Below the pieces are notes generated by a model. That model saw nothing but the letters and a program-made list of their open reading frames with translations, did no database searches and was not told the origin of the DNA. Below are positions 1-6,890 of a stretch of 11,546 nucleotides of DNA, piece by piece. Made by a program: the position numbers and the translations under genes. The stretch is from Planctomycetia bacterium. Its GTDB lineage: Bacteria; Planctomycetota; Planctomycetia; Gemmatales; Gemmataceae. The stretch lies in assembly GCA_025356615.1 (NCBI GenBank), contig JANXSH010000388.1, forward strand, positions 1 to 11,546. Reading direction: 5' to 3'. Each line of letters opens with the position of its first letter. The stretch's first letter is position 1.

Positions 1-30
1 TGTGTCCTACCTGACCGCGCGAAGTATAAC

Positions 31-60
31 CACAGATGAACACAGATGCCCACGGTTCAC
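31..60. repeat. Short 10-bp periodic repeat (cacagatgaa / cacagatgcc / degenerate third copy)
   Basis: Positions 31-40 read cacagatgaa, 41-50 cacagatgcc and 51-60 cacggttcac, giving two near-identical 10-bp units and a decayed third one. It lies in the 183-bp non-coding stretch ahead of treY, which is less GC-rich than the genes. Similar 'cacagatgaacacagatg' strings occur between genes in various bacterial genomes as I recall, but I cannot confirm a family here. No function can be assigned. Confidence 0.5.
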
Positions 61-112
61 TCAACAGTGGGGGCGGATTGGGAAAACGGTGTGTTGGTCG
101 ATGTCCTACGTC

Positions 113-143
113 TTGGCATGCGAATCGCGTCATTTCCTATCAT
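113..143 (+). promoter_or_regulatory. Weak candidate sigma-70-like promoter for treY
   Basis: A TTGGCA at 113-118 (five of six matches to the -35 consensus) and a TATCAT at 138-143 (five of six matches to the -10 consensus) face treY and end about 40 bases before its start codon. The 19-bp spacer is longer than the preferred 17, so this may be chance. The region is the least GC-rich stretch before treY, which mildly favours a promoter. Confidence 0.25.
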
Positions 144-183
144 CTCATGAGGTGCCACCCACTATTCATTCGGATCTCGATCG

Positions 184-3012
184 ATGGACTCGAACAATCC
201 TGATCGGCCTACTTTAGAATCGACGTACCGCCTGCAATTCCACGCGGGGTTCAAATTCCGCGATGCGATGCGCGTCGTCCCGTACTTGCGCGACCTGGGC
301 GTCACGCACGTCTACGCCTCGCCGTTCCTCACGGCCCGTCCGGGGAGCATGCACGGCTACGACATCATCGACCACGGCGCGATCAATCCCGAGATCGGCT
401 CGCGCGAGGACTACGACGCCTGGGTCGCGGCGCTGAAACGACACGGCCTCGGCCAGATCCTCGACATGGTGCCCAACCACATGGGCGTCGGCACGAACGA
501 CAACGCCTGGTGGAACGACGTGCTGGAGAACGGCCCGGCGTCGCGCTTCGCGGGCTACTTCGACATCGCCTGGAATTCGTCTTCGCGCCCCGAGTTGCAG
601 GACAAGTTGCTCCTGCCCGTCCTGGGCGAGCCTTACGGCGACGCCCTGGAGAGCGGCAAGCTACGGCTCGCGTTCGACGCGGGGCGTTTCACCGTGGCGT
701 ACTACGACCGATGCTTCCCCCTCTCTCCGCGATCCTACGCCAAGATCCTCGCACTCGACATCGATGACCTCGAGAGTCGTCTCTCCGGCGAGGAGTCCGC
801 CCTCGGCGATTACCACAGTATCTTGACGGCGGTCCGCAACCTCCCCGATCGGCTGGAGTCCGACCCCGCCCGGCTCGCCGAGAGGCAGCGCGAGAAGGAA
901 GTCGTCAAACGCCGGCTCGGGCAACTCGCCGTCGATAGCCCCGTCGTGCGTGCGTTCGTCGAACGCAACGTCGCCCGGCTGAACGGCACGCCGGACCAGC
1001 CGACCAGCTTCGACCTCCTCGACGACTTGCTCTCGAACCAGTGCTATCGCCTCTCGGACTGGCGCGTCGCGTCGGACGAGATCAACTACCGCCGCTTCTT
1101 CGACATCAACGACCTCGCGGCCCTGAACATCGAGCGCGAAGAGGTCTTCGAGGCGACCCATCGCCTCGTGTTCGAGATGATCGCTGCGGGCGACCTCGAC
1201 GGCCTGCGCATCGACCACCCCGACGGGCTGTTCGACCCCGCTGGCTACTTCCGCCGCTTGCAGGAGTATTACGCCAAGGCGTGCCCCTCCGCCGGCGACC
1301 GGCGGCTCTACGTCGTCGCGGAAAAGATCCTCGCGGCCGGCGAGGCACTGCCCGCGAACTGGCCGGTGGACGGCACCAGCGGGTACGACTTCGTCAACAT
1401 GCTCAACGGCCTCTTCGTCCAACCGGCCTCGGCCTCGGCCTTCACGCGCCTGTACCAGGAGTGGACCGGGGACGACACGCGGTTCTCCGAGCTGGCGTAC
1501 CAGAAGAAGAGCCTGATCCTCGAGACGGCCCTCTCGAGCGAGTTGCACATGCTGACGCACCTGCTCGATCGGCTCGCGCAGAAGAGCCGGCGTTCGCGCG
1601 ACTTCACGTTCAACACCCTCCGCACCGGCATCCAGGAGGTGATCGTCTGCTTCCCGGTCTACCGGACCTACATCGTGGACGCGGTCCTCGAGACGGACCG
1701 CAAGCCGATCGAGTTCGCCATCCGCCACGCCGTGCTCCGCAACCCGCTCGTCAGCAAGCACCTGTTCGCGTTCCTGCGCTCGATGCTCCTCCTCGAGGTT
1801 CCCGCCTCGTTCGGCGACGACGAACGCGCGGAGCAACGGCGGTTCGCCTGCAAGTTCCAGCAGGTAACGGCCCCCGTGATGGCGAAGGGGGTCGAGGACA
1901 CGGCGTTCTACGTCTACAACCGCCTCGTCTCGCTCAACGAGGTGGGCGGGGAGCCGGGCCGGTTCGGCGTCTCGCCGGACGCCCTGCACCGCTACTGCCG
2001 CGAGCGGCAGGCGAAGTCGCCGCGCGGCCTGTCTCCGCTCTCCACGCACGACACCAAGCGCAGCGAGGACGTGCGGGCGAGGATCAACGTCCTCTCGGAG
2101 ATTCCCGACGAGTGGGCGGACTGCCTACGGCGTTGGGGGAAACAAAACGAACGTCACCGCAAGTCGATCGACGACCAGACCGTCCCCGACGCGAACGAAG
2201 AGTACCTACTCTACCAGTCCCTCCTGGGCGCGTGGCCGATGGGTGAGGGTTCGGAGAGCGGGCATCGCGACTTCGTCGCGCGGATCCAGGCGTACATGCG
2301 AAAAGCCCTCTACGAGGCCAAGGTCCACTCGACCTGGATCAACCCCAACGCCGACCGCGATCAGGCAATCGGCGACTTCATCGCCGCCATCCTCGACGCG
2401 AACCAGAGCGCCGAATTCCTCGCGGACTTCCGCGCGGTGCAACGGCGAGTGAGTCGCCTCGGCATCCTGAATTCGCTGTCGCAAACGCTCCTCCGGCTGA
2501 CTCTGCCGGGCGTCCCAGACACCTACCAGGGCAGCGACCTCTGGGATCTCAGCCTGGTCGATCCCGACAACCGCCGGCCCGTGGACTACGCCCATCGTGC
2601 CGAATCGCTGGCCCGATTGGGATCGACGCCGGCGAGCGACTTGATGGCTTCGGCGGAAGACGGTCGGATCAAGCTCTTCGTCACGTCGCAAGCCTTACGG
2701 CTGCGGCGCGAGATGCCGGGCCTGTTCACGCTAGGGGAGTACACGCCGATGCCGGGCGAAGGCGAGCGGGCGGAGCAGCTCTTCGCGTTTTCGCGGTCGC
2801 GGGAGTCGAATCGCGTCGTCGTCGCGGTGCCCCGATTGGTCGCGGCCCTGGAGAGCGCCGGGTGGAAGGACACGCGCCTCGCGCTGCCGCCATCCGAATC
2901 GGGGCGATGGCGGAACGTCTTCACGGGAGAGGAGGTCGTGGGCGAAAGCGTGGCCGCGTCGGACCTGTTCGCGCAATTCCCGGTGGCGATGCTCGTTAGG
3001 GAAGGCTCGTAA
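184..3012 (+). CDS. treY: Malto-oligosyltrehalose synthase (maltooligosyl trehalose synthase, GH13)
   Basis: Cytoplasmic enzyme that turns the reducing-end alpha-1,4 bond of a maltodextrin into an alpha,alpha-1,1 bond, giving maltooligosyl trehalose; TreZ then releases trehalose. The 942-residue product opens with the TreY signature STYRLQF near residue 13. GH13 regions are clear: DMVPNH (94-99), GLRIDH (340-345, nucleophile D344), VAEK with acid/base E380, and STHDTKRSED (from 620, transition-state D623). PGVPDTYQG (775-783), followed by DLWDLSLVDPDNRRPVDY, is a hallmark of TreY rather than other GH13 enzymes. Length is normal to slightly long for the family. The start at 184 sits just before the conserved TYRLQ motif; a Shine-Dalgarno match is weak. 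The gene converges with the minus-strand polysaccharide cluster. No treZ or treX/glgX partner is visible, so any would lie to the left. Confidence 0.96.
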   Translation: MDSNNPDRPTLESTYRLQFHAGFKFRDAMRVVPYLRDLGVTHVYASPFLTARPGSMHGYDIIDHGAINPEIGSREDYDAWVAALKRHGLGQILDMVPNHMGVGTNDNAWWNDVLENGPASRFAGYFDIAWNSSSRPELQDKLLLPVLGEPYGDALESGKLRLAFDAGRFTVAYYDRCFPLSPRSYAKILALDIDDLESRLSGEESALGDYHSILTAVRNLPDRLESDPARLAERQREKEVVKRRLGQLAVDSPVVRAFVERNVARLNGTPDQPTSFDLLDDLLSNQCYRLSDWRVASDEINYRRFFDINDLAALNIEREEVFEATHRLVFEMIAAGDLDGLRIDHPDGLFDPAGYFRRLQEYYAKACPSAGDRRLYVVAEKILAAGEALPANWPVDGTSGYDFVNMLNGLFVQPASASAFTRLYQEWTGDDTRFSELAYQKKSLILETALSSELHMLTHLLDRLAQKSRRSRDFTFNTLRTGIQEVIVCFPVYRTYIVDAVLETDRKPIEFAIRHAVLRNPLVSKHLFAFLRSMLLLEVPASFGDDERAEQRRFACKFQQVTAPVMAKGVEDTAFYVYNRLVSLNEVGGEPGRFGVSPDALHRYCRERQAKSPRGLSPLSTHDTKRSEDVRARINVLSEIPDEWADCLRRWGKQNERHRKSIDDQTVPDANEEYLLYQSLLGAWPMGEGSESGHRDFVARIQAYMRKALYEAKVHSTWINPNADRDQAIGDFIAAILDANQSAEFLADFRAVQRRVSRLGILNSLSQTLLRLTLPGVPDTYQGSDLWDLSLVDPDNRRPVDYAHRAESLARLGSTPASDLMASAEDGRIKLFVTSQALRLRREMPGLFTLGEYTPMPGEGERAEQLFAFSRSRESNRVVVAVPRLVAALESAGWKDTRLALPPSESGRWRNVFTGEEVVGESVAASDLFAQFPVAMLVREGS

Positions 3013-3024
3013 GGGGGGAAACGG

Positions 3025-3061
3025 CTCCGACGAAGTCGGGAGAGCGTGTCGAGGCATCGAC
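3025..3061. terminator. Possible hairpins between convergent treY and GT2 genes
   Basis: The 75-bp gap between the convergent stops contains two short stem-loops. One pairs ctccgac (3025-3031) with gtcgggag (3035-3042) over a gaa loop, with one bulged G. The other pairs gtcga (3048-3052) with tcgac (3057-3061) over ggca. Neither is followed by a T-run on either strand, so classical intrinsic termination is not supported. Location is the main argument. Confidence 0.25.
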
Positions 3062-3087
3062 GGGCTATACTGGACGGCGTGCCATGC

Positions 3088-4329
3088 CTACCGTGTCTTC
3101 TCTTTGTATTTCCGCTGGCTCCTCGCCGACTCGGTGGCGAGTTCTCTTTGTCTGACTCGCGTCCCGGTCTTCGCTTCTCGGGGGGCGGTGTAGGCCACCT
3201 TGGTCCACGACTGCGCCGCCCGGCCCGTCACCCACACCCAGAAGGCGACCCAGGCGGCCGTGTTGAGGATGAGGAACGACGAAGCGGCCCCCAGCAGTTT
3301 TCCGCACCGTCCCGTCATCATGCCGACGAACGCAAGCCCGTAGGCGACGGCTTGCACCCCGAGGGCGATGTCGTAAAGCGGCCCCTCACCCAGGATGCAG
3401 GCGAGGAGCAGGCCGAGTAACGCCCAGGGCACGACGAGGCGGGCGAGCTTGTGCGAAATCATCTGGAACCAGATCGGGTTGCGCCAGGGGGACAACACCT
3501 CGGGACGACGCTGGACGAGTTGGAAGTTGCCCGCGAGCGTGCGGACCTTGCGGCGGAACTCGTCGCCGGCCTTCTCGGGGAGTCGGTCGAACGCGACGGC
3601 CCGATAGTCGTGGACGACGCGCTTGCCCCCCAGGGCGATGCCGACGGGCCAGTAGACATCGTCCAGGATCGTCCCAGCGGGGATAGGCTCGAACAGCGCG
3701 CGACGACAGGCGCTGATGGCACCCGTGACGCCGACCTGCGATCCGACCCTACTCTCCTGGCGGCGCAGCCACTTCTCGAAGCGCCAATAGAGGCCGATGC
3801 CCGCCATCGTGCCGTCGCCTGCGGTAAGCACGAGGTCGCCGGAGACGGCCCCGACCGTGGGGTCGGCGAAGTTTTCGAGGAGGCGCGTCAGGGCGTCCGG
3901 TGCCCAGCTCTGGCGCGTGTCGGCGAACACGAGGATCTCGTTGCGGGCGAGGGCCGCGCCCCGGCTGATCGCGGCGGCCTTGCCGCCGCGTTCGGACAGC
4001 TCCACGAGGCGGACGTATTGCTTGGTGTACGGTCGAACGACCGCGGCGGTATCGTCGGTCGAGCCGTCGGTCACGATCAGGATCTCGTCGAAAGTGTTAC
4101 CGCGAGCCTCGAGAAGACCGACGAGTTCCTGCAATCGGGCGTCGATCTGGCCCTGCTCGTTGTGAGCCGCGACGATGAACGAAACCGTGGGCAACGGGCC
4201 CACGGCCGTTTCGATGCGGATCGGGCGGGGGCGGAGCCACGCGACCAGCGACAGCAAGAGCGGGTAGACGATGTAGGGGTACGCGATCAGGGCGACGCAG
4301 ACGAAGAAGAGGATCTCAGCCGCGAGCAT
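3088..4329 (-). CDS. Membrane-anchored family 2 glycosyltransferase
   Basis: Likely transfers a sugar from a nucleotide donor onto a growing lipid-linked glycan at the cytoplasmic membrane; donor and acceptor cannot be read from sequence. The 413-residue protein has an N-terminal membrane segment (about 5-31), a GT-A domain opening with PTVSFIVAAHNEQ (47-59), the TDGSTDDT nucleotide-binding motif (87-94), a DTR triplet at the metal-binding DxD position (137-139), LDDVYWP (222-228) carrying the probable catalytic acid, and EFRRKVRTLAGN (257-268). Two or three hydrophobic segments follow (about 298-375), then a basic tail. The longer reading frame back to 4449 is rejected: its first 40 residues are low-complexity Arg/Pro/Ser and overlap the neighbour by over 130 bases, while the ATG at 4329 leads into the membrane segment and leaves a 14-bp overlap. 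It is the last gene of the cluster; stop is TAG. Confidence 0.88.
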   Translation of the reverse strand: MLAAEILFFVCVALIAYPYIVYPLLLSLVAWLRPRPIRIETAVGPLPTVSFIVAAHNEQGQIDARLQELVGLLEARGNTFDEILIVTDGSTDDTAAVVRPYTKQYVRLVELSERGGKAAAISRGAALARNEILVFADTRQSWAPDALTRLLENFADPTVGAVSGDLVLTAGDGTMAGIGLYWRFEKWLRRQESRVGSQVGVTGAISACRRALFEPIPAGTILDDVYWPVGIALGGKRVVHDYRAVAFDRLPEKAGDEFRRKVRTLAGNFQLVQRRPEVLSPWRNPIWFQMISHKLARLVVPWALLGLLLACILGEGPLYDIALGVQAVAYGLAFVGMMTGRCGKLLGAASSFLILNTAAWVAFWVWVTGRAAQSWTKVAYTAPREAKTGTRVRQRELATESARSQRKYKEKTR

Positions 4330-5473
4330 GGCAGTACCCCCCCGGAGAAGGCGAGGTCGTCGGCATGCCGGGGACGAGGCGGGCGAATAGCCCTTCGTAT
4401 CGAGCCGCCTGGGCGGCGAACGTGAACTCGGAGCGAACCCGCGCGGCACCCCGAACGCCCATCGCGCGGCGCGCCTCGGGGGCGTCGAGCAGGACGCGGA
4501 TCGTGCCCGCGAGGAGGTCGGGCCGGCCCGGCGGTACGAGGACGCCGGTCACGTCGTCTTCTACGACTTCTGGCGTGCCGCCGACGGCCGTGGCGACGAC
4601 CGCGAGGCCGGCGGCCATCGACTCGAGGATGGCGACCGGAAGTCCCTCGGTGTGCGAGGAACTGACGGCGAGGTCCAGCCCCGGCAGGTAGCGATGCAGG
4701 TCGTTGCGGAAGCCCCCCAGCACGAATCGACCCCGCAGTCCGCGTTCGTCGATGCGGTGTGTCAGCGATTCGCGAAGCGGGCCGTCGCCGAACAGGACGA
4801 CGCCGACATCGGAGCGGTCGCGGAGGATCTCGGCGGCGGCGTCGATCAACACGTCGAAGCCCTTCTCGGGGCTGAGCCTGCCGACCGCGCCGAGGATGAT
4901 CGCGGGAGGCGCGGCGAAGAGTGCCTCGAGATTGCTTCTCGCCTCCGGGCAAGGCGAATCGTAAGGGGTAGTGTCCAAGGCGTTGCGGATGATGACGCTG
5001 CGAGATACGGGGACGCCGGCCCGGCGGACACGCTCGGCAGTCGCCGACGAGACGCAGGCGACCGCGTCGGCGAATCGCATGGCGACCGCGTCGAGCCATT
5101 CGTAGACGCGGACCTTCCACGTCACCCCAGTCCACCCATGCGCGATGGCGACGACGGGGATACCCGCCCGGCGGGCGGCGCGCCAGCCGATCAGGTCGGG
5201 CTTGTACCCGCTGGTGCAGAGGACATCGGCCCGGAGGGCGCGCAGGTGGCCGGCCACTTCGCGGACGGCGCGACCGACGCGCGGGAAGTTGCTCGCCAGC
5301 TCGATCGCCTCGAATCCGCCGGCGCGGGCGCAGTCGAGGAGGGGCCGGGCCAGGCCGCGCTCGGCGAACGAGAGGAACGTCGTCCGGTGTCCCGTCAAAG
5401 CCTTGGCCAAGCCGAGTACCTGGCGCTCGGGGCCACCCACGAAGGGCGAGGCCATCAGGTGAACGATGTTCAT
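4316..5473 (-). CDS. Family 4 glycosyltransferase (GT-B fold), third in series
   Basis: Retaining GT4 enzyme expected to add a sugar to a lipid-linked oligosaccharide on the cytoplasmic face of the membrane; specificity unknown. The 385-residue product starts with MNIVHLMASPFVGGPERQ, the usual first beta strand and glycine loop of the acceptor domain. The donor domain shows GRLSPEKG (198-205), GDGPL (229-233) and a complete E-x7-E motif (E276 and E284 in TEGLPVAILES), then GGTPEVV. The start at 5473 is chosen over 5629 because the extra 52 residues are unlike any GT4 N-terminus and overlap the upstream gene, whereas 5473 gives an ATGA overlap with the upstream stop and has a GGAGGG 9 bases ahead. 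Translational coupling to the upstream GT4 is therefore likely. Confidence 0.9.
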   Translation of the reverse strand: MNIVHLMASPFVGGPERQVLGLAKALTGHRTTFLSFAERGLARPLLDCARAGGFEAIELASNFPRVGRAVREVAGHLRALRADVLCTSGYKPDLIGWRAARRAGIPVVAIAHGWTGVTWKVRVYEWLDAVAMRFADAVACVSSATAERVRRAGVPVSRSVIIRNALDTTPYDSPCPEARSNLEALFAAPPAIILGAVGRLSPEKGFDVLIDAAAEILRDRSDVGVVLFGDGPLRESLTHRIDERGLRGRFVLGGFRNDLHRYLPGLDLAVSSSHTEGLPVAILESMAAGLAVVATAVGGTPEVVEDDVTGVLVPPGRPDLLAGTIRVLLDAPEARRAMGVRGAARVRSEFTFAAQAARYEGLFARLVPGMPTTSPSPGGYCHARG

Positions 5474-6723
5474 GGGCTTCGGCCCTCCGACGGGGTCGGG
5501 GCCGCCGCTACGGCTCGCTCCCACACGCGCTCGAGTCGATCGGACAGCGTGGACCAGTCGTATCGTGAAGCCACGATGCCTCGTCCTTCCTGCGCCTGAC
5601 GGCGATAGGGGGCGGGGGTCGAAAGGCATTCGACGAGTCGATCCGCCATGTCCCCGGTAGTATCCGCCAGGGTGAAGTCCTGCCCAGGGCGGATGGCAAG
5701 ACCCTCGGCACCGATGCGCGTCGAGACGACGGGCAGCCCCGCCGCAAGAGCCTCGAGGATCTTGAGTCGCGATCCTCCCCCGATTCGCAAGGGCACGGCC
5801 ATCACGGCACTGGACTCCATAAAGGGGCGAACATCGGGCACGTCCGCGTGAAGCTCGACCCCAGGCATCGCCTCGACTCGCTGTCTCAGTCTGGCGGGCG
5901 GGTTTCGCCCGACGATCACCAACCGCGCATCCGGCAGACGACGATGGACGTTCGGGAATATCTCGCCCAGGAGCAGGTCCAGGGCGTCGAGATTCGGACG
6001 CCAGTCCAGCGCCCCCAGATAGAGGATAGCTCGAGAGCCGTCGCGCGGACGGACATTACAAAAGTAGCTCACGTCTACGCCGTTGTCCACTACATCGACA
6101 TTATCGATGCCATACCACCGCCGCGCGAGGGCTGCATCTTCGGCGCTGACCGCGACGACCCGGCGCACCGCGCGGAAGGCGTCGGCCTCGAAACGATGGA
6201 ACTTACGCCACTGTTCGGCGATATACCAGCGCTTGAAGAAGTTGCGTTCCGCCTCGTGATACCGTTGCCAGATGAGCGCGTCCACGTTGTGCGCCTGCAT
6301 GACGATCGGCATCTCGCGGAGCGGTCTGCCCAGACCTTGCAACGCATAGAGGTAGCCCGACCACTCGACCTGCCAGAGATCGACGGGGTTCTTCGCGGCG
6401 AATTCGTGGACGGCGCTACGGACGACTTCGCTGAAGTGCGACGTGACCGAGTAGGGCGTTCCGGCGAAGAGATTGCCCATGAGGCGCGCGTAGAACCCGA
6501 CGCCCTTCTTGCGGGCGACCGGCGCGTCGATGATGCGAGCGTCGATGCCTTTGCCCGCTAGATAGTCGCGTGCCTTTTCATTCGCGACGGCGTCGCCGTT
6601 GCCCCGCGCGATGTAAGTGATGTGATGCCGGGACGCGAGGCCGAGCATCAGGTGGAGCGAACGCAACCGCTTCCCCGACGTTGGAGGGTAGGACACATCA
6701 CCGTCGAGGATCACGACATTCAT
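5470..6723 (-). CDS. Family 4 glycosyltransferase (GT-B fold), second in series
   Basis: Predicted cytoplasmic or peripheral-membrane sugar transferase of 417 residues. It starts MNVVILDGDVSYPPTSGKRLRS, a typical opening (first beta strand, then P-x-x-G-x-R) for GT4 proteins acting on polysaccharide intermediates. AHNVDALIW (144-152) matches the H-N-V/I-E/D region of this subgroup. The donor domain has YLGALDWRPN (235-244) and GGGSRLKILEALAAG (315-329). The first glutamate of the common E-x7-E is replaced by glycine here, which from memory is normal for the GGG-S/T-R-x-K-I-L-E subgroup and not a sign of inactivity. The start at 6723 is the only sensible one, but the bases before it are a run of C and no Shine-Dalgarno site is visible. 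It overlaps the next gene by 4 bp. A 162-bp repeat-filled gap separates it from the gene upstream. Confidence 0.9.
   Translation of the reverse strand: MNVVILDGDVSYPPTSGKRLRSLHLMLGLASRHHITYIARGNGDAVANEKARDYLAGKGIDARIIDAPVARKKGVGFYARLMGNLFAGTPYSVTSHFSEVVRSAVHEFAAKNPVDLWQVEWSGYLYALQGLGRPLREMPIVMQAHNVDALIWQRYHEAERNFFKRWYIAEQWRKFHRFEADAFRAVRRVVAVSAEDAALARRWYGIDNVDVVDNGVDVSYFCNVRPRDGSRAILYLGALDWRPNLDALDLLLGEIFPNVHRRLPDARLVIVGRNPPARLRQRVEAMPGVELHADVPDVRPFMESSAVMAVPLRIGGGSRLKILEALAAGLPVVSTRIGAEGLAIRPGQDFTLADTTGDMADRLVECLSTPAPYRRQAQEGRGIVASRYDWSTLSDRLERVWERAVAAAPTPSEGRSP
5483..5488 (-). promoter_or_regulatory. Shine-Dalgarno site deciding the start at 5473
   Basis: On the minus strand GGAGGG lies nine bases before the ATG at 5473. 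It sits inside the last codons of the upstream glycosyltransferase. Together with the ATGA stop/start overlap it fixes the start of the third GT4 gene and supports coupled translation. Confidence 0.65.
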
Positions 6724-6745
6724 TAGGGGGGCACACGTCAGGGAA

Positions 6746-6823
6746 AGCTGTCAGCTATCAGTCGTCAGCCAGACATCTGCCGTCTCAGGACAGACCTGGA
6801 GGTCTGGCTGATAGCTGACAGCT
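6746..6823. repeat. Imperfect inverted repeat ahead of the second GT4
   Basis: The 22 bases at 6802-6823 are the exact reverse complement of 6746-6774 once a 7-base insert (cagtcgt, 6759-6765) is removed from the left arm. The outer 16 bases pair perfectly (6746-6761 with 6808-6823). The loop region also carries a compact palindrome, cagacct-gg-aggtctg, at 6791-6806. In RNA this would form a strong hairpin 23 to 101 bases ahead of the 6723 start codon. The right arm merges into the heptamer array. Confidence 0.8.
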
Positions 6824-6890
6824 GATAGCTGATAGCTGATAGCTGATAGCTGATAGCTGATAGCTGATAGCTGATAGCTGATAGCTTATC
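6807..6890. repeat. Heptanucleotide tandem array (gctgata)n
   Basis: Eleven consecutive 7-bp units run from 6807 to 6883: ten are gctgata and one, the second, is gctgaca. A twelfth decayed unit (gcttatc, 6884-6890) contains the TAA stop of the first GT4 gene. On the transcribed strand the unit reads tatcagc and begins right after that stop codon. The period of 7 is not a multiple of 3, so this is not a coding repeat. Degenerate units in the opposite orientation occur at 6749-6769. Comparable intergenic heptamer arrays (STRR sequences) are known from cyanobacteria; whether this is related is unknown. Confidence 0.93.

Noticed and set aside
2..217. 71-codon plus-strand frame at the window start
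   Set aside because: It overlaps the start of treY in another frame, contains the 10-bp repeat and shows no recognisable domain or ribosome-binding site. It could be the tail of nothing identifiable, so I do not call it.
661..2049. 462-codon open frame on the minus strand inside treY
   Set aside because: It lies wholly antisense to a gene with complete catalytic motifs. Its product is Arg/Glu/Val-rich low complexity with no recognisable domain, as expected for a shadow frame in GC-rich DNA.
1041..2246. 401-codon plus-strand frame overlapping treY
   Set aside because: A frame-shifted reading of treY giving an Arg/Pro/Gly-rich product without domains.
4330..4449. N-terminal extension of the GT2 gene to 4449
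   Set aside because: The 40 extra residues are low complexity and would overlap the upstream GT4 by 134 bases. The ATG at 4329 leads directly into the expected membrane segment.
4652..5599. 315-codon plus-strand frame opposite the third GT4
   Set aside because: Antisense shadow of two motif-bearing glycosyltransferases, with no domain and biased Ala/Arg/Glu/Asp composition.
6746..6890. CRISPR-like array
   Set aside because: The units are 7 bp with no spacers and there are no cas genes, so this is a simple tandem repeat.
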